DNA of 64,000 bases from JALHST01 sp963798435 (GTDB lineage Bacteria; Bacteroidota; Bacteroidia; Flavobacteriales; Flavobacteriaceae), in assembly GCA_963798435.1 (NCBI GenBank), contig CAWCTF010000002.1, positions 1-64,000 of the forward strand. The letters run 5' to 3'. Positions 34,113 through 43,300 of this stretch are shown piece after piece. A program made the position numbers and the translations under genes. Below the pieces are notes generated by a model. The model had not been told where the DNA came from and did no database searches. It saw only the letters and a program-made list of their open reading frames with translations. The number at the start of each line of letters is the position of its first letter. Within the stretch, counting starts at the first letter, position 1.

Positions 34113-34724
34113 CTAGGATGGAAGCACTTTCATAATTGCCGCGATTTCTTGACTTCCAGGATCCTGACGTACCTCTAATTCAGTAATGATCTTCGAATGA
34201 TCGGCCTGTCGCGTCTGAGAGAGTTTGTAAGCAGCCTGTATATCGGTTATTTCAATTTTAAATCCGACGATTCCCCGCACTTGTTTTATGGTTTTGGCAG
34301 ACATAGATCCTACCGAAATCTTATGTTCTGAATGTACTTCATATTTGTCGACCAGTCTGTGAAGTGCAGCCATTACGGCCGCGTCGTCTAATATTTTTAA
34401 TTTTCCGTACACGTGTACTGCAATATAATTCCACGTTGGTACCTCTTCTTCCCGATACCAAGAGGAAGAGATATAGGCGTGGGGACCATTAAAAACACAA
34501 AGTACTTCCTGATTTTCTGAAAACCCTTTCCACTGCGTATTGGCCTTCGAGATATGACCTACCAGGATATCCTTGCCATGTTCGTCCAATTCAAGTTCCA
34601 AGGGAATGTGTGTGGCCCATGGCCGACCATCAACTTGGCTGATTAGGATAGCGAAGCTATTCTGGATCAAGAATTCTTTGATCTGTTCGCTATTTTCGTT
34701 TTTATAATATGCGGGTATGTACAT
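34113..34724 (-). CDS. PaiB-like FMN-binding negative transcriptional regulator
   Basis: A 203-residue protein of the PaiB family (split-barrel flavin-reductase-like fold), e.g. YIPAYYKNENSEQIKEFL near the start, ATHIPLELE near 42, and SSSWYREEEVPTWNYIAVH near 93. The ATG at 34724 gives the typical N-terminus MYIPAYY; 34742 would add six residues and overlap the upstream methyltransferase. Members bind FMN; the name comes from a Bacillus sporulation repressor and is not proof of DNA binding. Last gene of a three-gene run. Confidence 0.85.
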   Translation of the reverse strand: MYIPAYYKNENSEQIKEFLIQNSFAILISQVDGRPWATHIPLELELDEHGKDILVGHISKANTQWKGFSENQEVLCVFNGPHAYISSSWYREEEVPTWNYIAVHVYGKLKILDDAAVMAALHRLVDKYEVHSEHKISVGSMSAKTIKQVRGIVGFKIEITDIQAAYKLSQTRQADHSKIITELEVRQDPGSQEIAAIMKVLPS

Positions 34725-34731
34725 TCGGTAT

Positions 34732-35484
34732 TTATTTTTCAATTACGCCTGCGCGCATAAAAATCGAAAACGTAACTTCCTTCGATTCGGTTTGAGGCCA
34801 CATAGGCGCCAATTTTTCGAGGATCCAAGGCACTGGATTTTCCTTTTTTTCCCGTTGATACTTTTGAACACTTGACCATGAAGTCAAATAGCCTTCCAAT
34901 TCATCGAGCGTCCATTTAGTCGTAATCTTGAAGTGTTGGTCGACATTGATTTCCTTTAAACCCAAGGGGATGTTTCTATACCGGTCCTCGATGATCTTGC
35001 GTTCAAAATCCCAATACGGCCCTACAATATCATTGTAAAATTGATAGATGATCGAATCGATGGCTGTTTCGATCTGAAGTAGCCCATATCCCCAAATGGC
35101 AAGTATGCCACCATTCTTGGAAACCCGTTTGACCTCTTTAACAAAGGCGGCAATATCGAACCAATGAACTGCCTGTGCTACGGTTATTAAATCAAATTGA
35201 TCATCTGAAAAACTGGTAGCTTCCGCTCTTTCTATCATGTAGGTTATGGAATCCTTTTTTGGGGCGAGGGCGAGCTGATTTTTGCTGATATCGGAGGCAT
35301 AGACCTTTTTAAAATAGTTCGTAAGGGCAGCTGCCACCTGGCCGTTTCCCGTTCCACAGTCCCAACAGGCATTCCTGTCTGGGCAGATTGATGCCAATAA
35401 CTCATACAGCTCCTTGGGATACGTAGGCCTGAATTTTTTATAGGTACCTGATTGTGCCGAAAAATTGTCCTTGATTTTTTTCAT
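34732..35484 (-). CDS. Class I SAM-dependent methyltransferase
   Basis: A 250-residue methyltransferase: DCGTGNGQVAAAL near residue 42 (motif I), SDISKNQL near 64 (acidic motif II), and VAQAVHWFD near 101 (post-I). AQxxHWF is typical of the trans-aconitate/crotonobetainyl branch of Methyltransf_11. The substrate is a small molecule, probably, but not identified. It ends a few bases before the PaiB start and starts 1 nt after the endonuclease stop, so the three genes are one operon. Confidence 0.87.
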   Translation of the reverse strand: MKKIKDNFSAQSGTYKKFRPTYPKELYELLASICPDRNACWDCGTGNGQVAAALTNYFKKVYASDISKNQLALAPKKDSITYMIERAEATSFSDDQFDLITVAQAVHWFDIAAFVKEVKRVSKNGGILAIWGYGLLQIETAIDSIIYQFYNDIVGPYWDFERKIIEDRYRNIPLGLKEINVDQHFKITTKWTLDELEGYLTSWSSVQKYQREKKENPVPWILEKLAPMWPQTESKEVTFSIFMRAGVIEK

Positions 35485-36315
35485 TTATTTAATAACAGCG
35501 AATACAGGGAGATGATCTGAAATATGTTTGCCGGTTGCTATGCGTTCATCAATATGTATATAACTTTCAACTGTAAATCCGTTTACGAAAATATAATCGA
35601 TGCGCCTTTCAATAGGTGCCGTAACATTAAAATCATTAAAACTTCCAGTAGGGCCATTGAAGGAGGATTTTGAGATGTCCAAACCATCTTGCAGTACCTT
35701 CTTTATTAATTGAATGGGTTCCTTATCGGGGGTGAGATTCAAATCGCCCATGAGGACAACAGGATGGTCTTCCTTGTTGATTTCCATGATTTTCTTTAGA
35801 ATAAGTCGGGCCGATTCGTTGCGTGCCCTCACCCCTATATGGTCAAAATGCGTATTAAAGACCCAAATTTTTTGTTTTGAAATCTTGTTTTCAAAAAGAG
35901 CATAGGTACAGATACGTTCCAAAGCGGCATCCCAGCCAACCGATATTTTTTCTGGGGTTGGGGAAAGCCAAAATGTGTTGCCTTGCAGCAGTTCGTACAT
36001 TTTGGTGTTGTAAAGGATTGGGGAAAATTCGCCTTTTTGTTTTCCATCTTCCCTTCCTACCCCAATATATCGATAATCGGGCAAAGCCTTGTCCAAAAAG
36101 GTTAATTGATTATACAAAGCTTCTTGGAGACCGATAAATGATGGATGGTATTTTTTTAACAGATTAACCATGGCATCCTTACGATCGTTCCAGTTATTCA
36201 CCGTGTCGTTTTTATTGTCATATTTGATGTTATAGGTCATCACCGAGGTGGTTTGTGCCTGGGCATAGGTCGAAATGATCAGGATTAAAAAATAGGGAAG
36301 ACGGTGAAACGACAT
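35485..36315 (-). CDS. Secreted endonuclease/exonuclease/phosphatase family protein
   Basis: A 276-residue member of the EEP superfamily with a signal peptide (ending TYAQAQ). Catalytic signs: FIGLQEAL near 60 (metal Glu), VFNTHFDH near 165, MGDLNLTPD near 197, and ISDHLPVFAV near the end (Asp-His pair). Members cleave phosphodiesters of nucleic acids, phospholipids or inositol phosphates; the secreted form favours an extracellular phosphatase or nuclease. First gene of the operon with the methyltransferase and PaiB genes. Confidence 0.87.
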   Translation of the reverse strand: MSFHRLPYFLILIISTYAQAQTTSVMTYNIKYDNKNDTVNNWNDRKDAMVNLLKKYHPSFIGLQEALYNQLTFLDKALPDYRYIGVGREDGKQKGEFSPILYNTKMYELLQGNTFWLSPTPEKISVGWDAALERICTYALFENKISKQKIWVFNTHFDHIGVRARNESARLILKKIMEINKEDHPVVLMGDLNLTPDKEPIQLIKKVLQDGLDISKSSFNGPTGSFNDFNVTAPIERRIDYIFVNGFTVESYIHIDERIATGKHISDHLPVFAVIK

Positions 36316-36370
36316 AGGACTTCAATTTTGAATTGATTGACAATTTAGGGATAAACGCGTACATTTAGGT

Positions 36371-36751
36371 ATGCATAAAAAAGGATTTTTACATCAAATT
36401 CATCCTGTGCTCCCTGTTTGGGATGTGTTGGAAGCCTTGGATTTTTACGTAAACCGTTTGGCGTTTAAGATTGCTTTCGCCGATGATTCTAAAAATCCGA
36501 AATATGCTGGGATACTCCGCGATGGCATCGAAATACATTTACAATGGCATGATCCCACCGAATGGGAAACCATCGTTGATCGGCCCATGCTGCGCATTGT
36601 TACAGAAAATATCGATGCGTTGTATAATGAATATTCCGAAAAAGAAGTCTTTCATGCGTATACGCTTTTACGGGAGACCGCTTGGGGTACCAAGGAATTT
36701 GCCTTTTACGACCCCTTTAAAAACGGACTGACCTTCTATCGGGATATCTAG
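36371..36751 (+). CDS. VOC-superfamily (glyoxalase/bleomycin-resistance-like) protein
   Basis: A 126-residue protein of the vicinal-oxygen-chelate fold. Pattern: IHPVLPVWDVLEALDFYVNR near the start, IHLQWHDPTEW near 55, a central LRIVTENIDALY and a closing FAFYDPFKNGLTFYRD. This resembles the bleomycin-resistance/lactoylglutathione-lyase-like group with paired beta-alpha-beta units. The His and Glu ligands typical of glyoxalase I are only partly present. The final 4 nt overlap the end of the convergent AtoE gene. Confidence 0.82.
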   Translation: MHKKGFLHQIHPVLPVWDVLEALDFYVNRLAFKIAFADDSKNPKYAGILRDGIEIHLQWHDPTEWETIVDRPMLRIVTENIDALYNEYSEKEVFHAYTLLRETAWGTKEFAFYDPFKNGLTFYRDI

Positions 36752-38148
36752 GAAATGGGAATCCAAAAAATCAATAGTGACTGGATGAAGAAAAATATCA
36801 AAAACGGAATCACCAAATAGCCCATCACATCTCGGGCTTGAATGGTCACCCCCTTGGTCATGATGGGCAATACCAATAACAGATAAAAAGGCTGCAACAT
36901 GTTGGTAAGGCTTTCGCCATAGGCAACAGATAGGCAAGCTTGTGCAATCATGGCCGTAACTTGTGAATCGGGGAGGCCCACACCGATTTCCTTTACCGCA
37001 TTAATAATACTGGGACCTACTACCGCAAATTCGCCGCCGGCGGAAGGGATGGCAAAGTTTACGAGGCCCCCTGCGAGATAGGCATAAAATGGGTATGAAT
37101 TCAAGGTGGCCACTGAAGCCAATAATTGCGCCAATTTTTCCCCGAGTCCGGTATAAATCATAATGCCCATAATGCCGGCATAAAATGGGTATTGGAATAA
37201 TACCCCTGACACATTGCTCGATGCCCTTTTCATCGAAATCACATAACGCATTGGGGTTTGATGCAAAGCCATCCCGAGCATCAAAAAAATAAAAATCATG
37301 ATATTAAAGTTAAGGTCTACCCCATGGGTGCTAAAATGATAGATAATAAACGTCAAACCCATAATTATAATGGTTGCCTGAAGAAAACGACTATTGTTCA
37401 AACGATCCGATACTGCCCAAAAGGGAAGATGATGGCTTGCCGCCTCTTCCTTGATTGAAATACCATCATCACGTTCATTGGTTGTCAACATATTTTTCAA
37501 TTCCTTGGGTTTCCCGTCTTTTGGTATAAGCAGCACAATTAAGAGCGGTCCGCCTAGGATCATTGCGATCATCATGGCAATATTCAGATTAGAACCGAGC
37601 GTAAGTGACGTAGGGATAACCTGAGACAGAATATTGGTTTCAATTAAATAATTTTTTTTGGTATTGAGCAAAAGGGGAATGGAGCTTGAGAGGCCCAGGA
37701 CCCAACTGTTCAATGAAAAGTAAACGCACGCTATCAAAAAAGGATAGTTTATCCCTTTGACGCGCATAGCCAATTCCCTTGCCAATACGGCCGTAATAAC
37801 ACACCAGCCAAAACTAATCAGGGAAAGCAACATCCCGATCATGACCACAAGGAAATAAACCTGTCGTGGGGTGTTGATATACCGGGTAATATAATCGACC
37901 CCCTTATTAACAATGGGCGAAAGTGCAATGCTGAAGCCTGTTATGATAATAAGCACGATCTGCATCCCAAACCCCAAGAGGTCAAAAAAACCGTTATACC
38001 ATGACTTGATAACCTCCATGGGGGTGGCATCGAGCCATAAGATTGCGCCAAAGGCAACCAATAAGGTCAACAGCAGGGCGAACACAAACGCATCGGGCAT
38101 GTATTTCAAAAATACATGGGTGATCTTTTCTCCGAGTTTTGTGATCAT
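36748..38148 (-). CDS. atoE: AtoE-type short-chain fatty acid transporter
   Basis: A 466-residue polytopic inner-membrane protein with about 12 helices. The N-terminal MITKLGEKITHVFLKYMPDAFVFALLLT region and the conserved SAGGEFAVVGPSI segment near residue 375 fit the AtoE family, which moves short-chain fatty acids such as acetoacetate or butyrate. It stands alone, with the VOC gene convergent and the cyclase gene upstream 141 nt away. Substrate is inferred from family only. Confidence 0.88.
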   Translation of the reverse strand: MITKLGEKITHVFLKYMPDAFVFALLLTLLVAFGAILWLDATPMEVIKSWYNGFFDLLGFGMQIVLIIITGFSIALSPIVNKGVDYITRYINTPRQVYFLVVMIGMLLSLISFGWCVITAVLARELAMRVKGINYPFLIACVYFSLNSWVLGLSSSIPLLLNTKKNYLIETNILSQVIPTSLTLGSNLNIAMMIAMILGGPLLIVLLIPKDGKPKELKNMLTTNERDDGISIKEEAASHHLPFWAVSDRLNNSRFLQATIIIMGLTFIIYHFSTHGVDLNFNIMIFIFLMLGMALHQTPMRYVISMKRASSNVSGVLFQYPFYAGIMGIMIYTGLGEKLAQLLASVATLNSYPFYAYLAGGLVNFAIPSAGGEFAVVGPSIINAVKEIGVGLPDSQVTAMIAQACLSVAYGESLTNMLQPFYLLLVLPIMTKGVTIQARDVMGYLVIPFLIFFFIQSLLIFWIPIS

Positions 38149-38289
38149 ACCAGTAGATTATATACTTAAGTTCTTCAAAACAACCAAAAATGCTTATAAT
38201 CTTGGCGGCCAAAGCGTGCTGATCATCGGCCTTGTCAAGGATGAAATGGGATACCTATCCTACATTCATCACCTTTGTATTTATTTCGG

Positions 38290-39987
38290 TTATTTTTTAG
38301 TAATCGATTCTACGCCTTTCCAATCGTCCCCGATTTCCTGGGTAATCAAATGAGCTGCCCTATTTAAAAAAAGCTTGGCAGTATGATCATTGTGATTCAT
38401 CTTAACGATTTGTTGGAAGGTAACCGCAGCCATTGCAAATTCTTTATTGAAATAGAGTTCCATGCCATGTTTAAAAGTACTTAAGGTCTCTAGTTTATGG
38501 TTGCGCAGTTCTGGATCGTCCCCATTGATGCATTCATATAGATCGATCGGCTTATTCTTACCCTGTACCTGAACAGGCCCCAAATATCTAAAATCAAATT
38601 CCTCGGGCCGGCTGAGGTTGTTTTTACACAGGTCGGTCAGTAAAATGGACGTGCCGTAATGTTTCGAGAGGCCTTCGATCCGAGAGGCCGTATTTACCGT
38701 ATCGGATATGATGGCCGCATCCATGCGTTCTACATCACCGGTAATTCCCATGATCAATTTTCCATTTTGCATTCCGATGCCGATTTGGACCAAGGACCTT
38801 TGTTTGGCACTTCGTTCTTTGTTGTAGGATTCTAGGGCAAGGTGCATTTCTACGGAAGCCCGTAAGGCATTTTGCGAGCCATTCGGGAAAATGGCCATAA
38901 AACCATCTCCCAAATATTGCATGATAAATCCTTCATTATTTCTGATAATGGGCCCCATGCGTTTGTTGAACGAGTTGATGAACAAGAAATTTTCCTTGGG
39001 CGCCAAACGCTCTGATAGTGCGGTAAATCCGCGAATATCGGTAAACATCACCGTTACTTCCCGTTCCACTTGATCGCCCAGGGCCACTTCGGTAAGTTTA
39101 TCCTTTCCCAACGATTTAATGAATTCATGGGGGACGAACTTTTGACTTACTTCGTGTATCTTCTTAATGGCTTCTTCCCGATCGTGTGCCTCTTTCAACC
39201 CCTTTTGATACAATTGGGCACTTTCAATGGCCGCTGCCGATTGGAGTGCGATCGTGGTTAACAATTTTAATTCGGCAGCCGTGAAATCTACTTCATCCTG
39301 ATGGCCTAGTACAATAATGCCCAGGGTGCGATGTTTCACTTTCAGCGGGGCATACATAACTGTCTTAAGATGATTAAGGGCGGGGTTCGAAGCTATTCTT
39401 TCAAAAGGGACGATCGCGGCCGTTCCCCTTAGGATCAATTCCTTGAGAATGCTACTTTGATCGTTTATATTGTTGTCGCTATTGGGATTATCACCGATGG
39501 AGGCCATTTCAATGACCCGATCTTCTTCAGGTTCATGTACCAGGAATATGCCATGGGTCGCATCAATGATCTGGCATGCTTCCTGAAGGGCAGTAATCGC
39601 AATGGATGTATCGTCAATTTTTTCGGAAATCATCTCGCTAAAATTATAGATCATATTGATTTCACGATAGAGCCCCAAGACTTCCTGCCCTATTTTTTTC
39701 TTTTCCAGTTCTTTTTTGACTAAAACGGAAATAAAATCGGTAAGTAGTTCACCCGTAGGATCATGCGTATGTAGTAAACCATAATTCAACTCAGCATCGC
39801 ACAAGGCATAGGTATTTTCCAGGGTTGATTTTGTGCCATATAGCAAGGTACCCTCCCCATCCTCAATATAGATTTCAAGCGAAAGCGCGACGGTCAGCTT
39901 ATTGATAAGCCCCAAAGTTTCCGAGTTTCTTTTTAAAACGTTGCGCAATGCCCGGGTGTGGGCCATGAAATCATTGGTATCAGACAT
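38290..39987 (-). CDS. GAF-class III nucleotide cyclase
   Basis: A 565-residue cytosolic signalling enzyme. Residues about 95-260 include a GAF domain (IFLVHEPEED, then HQDEVDFTAAELKLLTTIALQSAAAIES). A helical linker leads to a class III cyclase core at 305-485. Metal aspartates are D317 (MFTDIRGF) and D361 (YLGDGFMAIF); N432 and R436 of the transition-state set (TVNTASR) and D429 are present. The usual adenine-selecting lysine (KxxGD) is Q357, so nucleotide choice is uncertain. It begins 2 nt after the preceding receiver gene, so is the last gene of a signalling operon. Confidence 0.9.
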   Translation of the reverse strand: MSDTNDFMAHTRALRNVLKRNSETLGLINKLTVALSLEIYIEDGEGTLLYGTKSTLENTYALCDAELNYGLLHTHDPTGELLTDFISVLVKKELEKKKIGQEVLGLYREINMIYNFSEMISEKIDDTSIAITALQEACQIIDATHGIFLVHEPEEDRVIEMASIGDNPNSDNNINDQSSILKELILRGTAAIVPFERIASNPALNHLKTVMYAPLKVKHRTLGIIVLGHQDEVDFTAAELKLLTTIALQSAAAIESAQLYQKGLKEAHDREEAIKKIHEVSQKFVPHEFIKSLGKDKLTEVALGDQVEREVTVMFTDIRGFTALSERLAPKENFLFINSFNKRMGPIIRNNEGFIMQYLGDGFMAIFPNGSQNALRASVEMHLALESYNKERSAKQRSLVQIGIGMQNGKLIMGITGDVERMDAAIISDTVNTASRIEGLSKHYGTSILLTDLCKNNLSRPEEFDFRYLGPVQVQGKNKPIDLYECINGDDPELRNHKLETLSTFKHGMELYFNKEFAMAAVTFQQIVKMNHNDHTAKLFLNRAAHLITQEIGDDWKGVESITKK

Positions 39988-39989
39988 GC

Positions 39990-40376
39990 CTACCTATTCA
40001 ATATTTCCTCAGCGATCGACAGCATTTCGTCGGGATCGAAAGGCTTCGTCATATAGCGGTCTGCACCCATGTCCAATCCTTTTTGACGGTCGACTTCTTG
40101 ACCTTTTGCCGTAAGCAAGATGATGTATACATGCGAAAGATTCAATTCTTTTTTAACTTTATGACAGACTTCCATGCCGTTCATTTTTGGCATCATCACG
40201 TCTAAAAAAACCAAGTTGGGTTCTTCCCGTTGAATCACCTCGAGGGCCTGTTCCCCATTTTCGGCAAACAGTAATTCGACCCCGTCGTCCTCCAAATCTT
40301 CCAAGGTTTGTTCAATGAGCATTCGAATGTGGGATTCATCATCTACGATGAGTAGTTTTTGTTTCATCTTTTGCAA
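39990..40376 (-). CDS. Stand-alone response regulator receiver
   Basis: A 128-residue CheY-like receiver without output domain. Motifs: acidic pair VDDE (11-14), phospho-acceptor D59 in VFLDVMMPK, switch Thr near 89 and K111 in MTKPFDP. All catalytic residues are kept. It lies between the hybrid kinase and the cyclase with 22 and 2 nt gaps, so it probably relays phosphate from the kinase to the cyclase or to another target. Confidence 0.92.
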   Translation of the reverse strand: MQKMKQKLLIVDDESHIRMLIEQTLEDLEDDGVELLFAENGEQALEVIQREEPNLVFLDVMMPKMNGMEVCHKVKKELNLSHVYIILLTAKGQEVDRQKGLDMGADRYMTKPFDPDEMLSIAEEILNR

Positions 40377-40397
40377 TTAAATTAAAATCGTGAATGG

Positions 40398-43300
40398 TTA
40401 CTCATAAATAAAAAACATTACATTTTCCATTCCTTTTTGAAGTTTTAGGTCTTTGATGATCTGTTGGTCGCCATTATAGACTGAATTGAGCATAATGATA
40501 TCAGGCTGGGATTCGGTGGCCTTTTCCAAGAGGTTCTTCGCATTACTTTCCATGACTTTATATCCACGCGCGGAAAGTACATTGCTAAGTGTCTTGACTG
40601 CCGATGCATCTTCATCGACTACCAATACCTTTTTCTTCGATACCCCCTGTTCGAGCAATACATCGACTTCATGAAATAGTTGTTCGGTGTTGATCGGTTT
40701 GGTGAGATATCGGTCGACCCCGATTCGAAAACCGCGTTCCTTGTCCTGCACAATCGATAAAATTATGATGGGAATATCCATAGTAGCGGGATCGTTCTTT
40801 AAAACGGCCGCCACATCGAAGCCATTGATTTCGGGCATCATCACATCTAAAATGATCAAGTCGGGCTTGTGCATGCGCACCATATCCAAGGCGGCTTTTC
40901 CATTGGCAGCTTCTTTGACTTGATAGCCCGCCTCACTCAGTTCTTGTCGCAAGAGCGAACGTATCGGGGTATCGTCGTCGACCACCAAGATGGTCGGAAC
41001 CGTTTTTAAGGAGGTGTTTAGGGAGGAGTGTTTTATTTGCTTTTTCAAACTTTTCAGGATGCGTTCGAGCTGAATTGGCTGTTTTGTAACTCCCTCGCCC
41101 ATGGTCGGAAGCGAAAAGAAAAAAGTACTACCTATACCGGGTTCGCTCTTCATCCAGATGATACCCCCATGATGTTCAATAATCTCCCGGCAAATGGGCA
41201 GACCTAGTCCGGTACCTTTGGGCTTGTCGGTAAGGGTATCGCCGGCTTGGCGGAAACGTTCGAAGACCTTGTGCTTGTCGTCCTCCGAAATGCCGATACC
41301 AGTATCCTGAATTTCAACGATGACCTGTGAATTATCTAAATAGGCCTCGACGGTTACTTTTCCTTTATCTGTAAATTTTACGGCATTCGACAAGAGGTTG
41401 ATCACCACTTGGATCAACTTGTCTTCATCGGCACTGATCAAGGGAAGGTCTGTTGGAATATTTTTCTTCAGGGAAATCCCCTTGGCCTCAAAAAGACTAT
41501 GCGTACTGGCGATGGCACGACTGATGGCATCTTGAAGGAAGATGGGCTTCATATTCCATTCCATTCTTCCGGCCTCGATTTTTGCAAGGTCGAGTACGTC
41601 ATTGATCAGGGTGGTAAGCCGTTCCCCTTCTGAAACGACCACGTCGAGGTTTTCGCTTACCTGTTTCATGGTTCGTTTTATCTTTTGGTCGTCAATGGTA
41701 ACCGCTGGAAAAATCTTTTCTTCCAAGCGCTTTCTGATGATCTTGGCAAAACCGAGTACCGAGGTCAGTGGCGTACGTAATTCATGACTGACCGTAGATA
41801 AAAAGGCACTTTTTGCTTCGTTGGCATCCTCGGCTTTGGCCTTGGCGTTTTTGGCTTCCTCATAGAGTTCCGCATTGTGCAAGGCGACGCCCACGTTGAT
41901 GGCGATCGTATTTAACAAGCGTTTGTCTTCTTCAGTGAACCTACTTGCCAACTCGGTGCTTTGCACACTGATGACGCCAATTATCTTATCTTCCACGGGA
42001 ATAGGAACCCCTAAATAAGAAATGGCCTGTTTCCCGGTCTGTGCAATGCCACTACGATCATATTCGGCCATAATGTCGGTGTCCTTATTGATCAATAAAG
42101 GTTCGCCCGTTCTGATGATCTTGGAAGTAAGCCCTTCGCCATATTTCATGGGCGGCATGTTATCACCATCCTGATACGGGAAATTGATCAGATTGTTATC
42201 GGGATCCAAAATGGCCAGGTAGGTGATATCTGACTTAAAGAGTTTTTTCATCTCATCACCTACCAATTGGATCAGGGCATTGAGTTCCAATTTTTGGGTC
42301 AAGGCACGGCTTACATGATTGAGGGTAGCGAGTTCGCCCAATCGCTGGTTGACTTCCTGGGTGCGGTCGGCCACTTTGTCTTCCAGTATTTTCTGTTGCC
42401 CCAAAAGTATTTTCGTCCTGGCGCGTACAATGAAATAAATAGCGCCAATAAAGGCCAGGGCGTACAGTATGTAGGCCCACCAGGTTCGGTACCAAGGGGT
42501 CGCAATTGCAAAAGTTATCCCGCTTTCCCCACTGACATCACCATATAAGTTCTTTGCCTTTACCCGAAAAGTGTAGTTGCCATAGGGAAGGTTAATGTAC
42601 TCTCTTTGAGTCTGCTTTGTCCAGTCAGACCAGGATTTGTCCAATCCCTCTAATTGTGTACTGTACTGAATGTCTTTTTGTCCGATAAAAAGCGGGGCAG
42701 TATACCCCAAGGTTATTGCGTTCTTGTTATAGGGTATTTCCAAATTTTGAGGAAAATCAATATTGCCGGCATAAATGAGGGAATCGCCGCCGATTGAGAA
42801 ACTCCTGATTTTAACGTTAAAATCGGGACTTGATGGTTTTGCGAGCTTTCCTTCATAGCGAACCACCCCATCAGGACCTGACAACCACGCTATTTGAGTC
42901 CCATCTGGCTTTGGCTCCTCGGGATAAATGTCCCAAATGATACTATTTTTTAGCTCTTTAAAAGTATCGGTATTGATACTATAGTTGCCATTTTCATCCT
43001 TTTCCGCAACAAAAGGCCCCGTACCTGCATTGAACCAAATTTTTTCATTGTTGTCTTCAATGGCATACGAGGTGTTACCCTGTCTGTCCCAATCGATAAG
43101 GGCATCATAAAAGAATTTCTTGGGCTCGAAACGTTGTTCAGTGTTGTTAAAAACATATGTATCCCTTGTATCGCCAGCATAGAATTGGGTTTCACCAAAA
43201 AAGTCAGCTAACCCTATGCGTGATTTGGGCAACCCATTGTTTTCAGTGTAGCCTATAATTTCTGAATCCTTGAAGTCTAATTTTCCATTCTTGTAATGCG

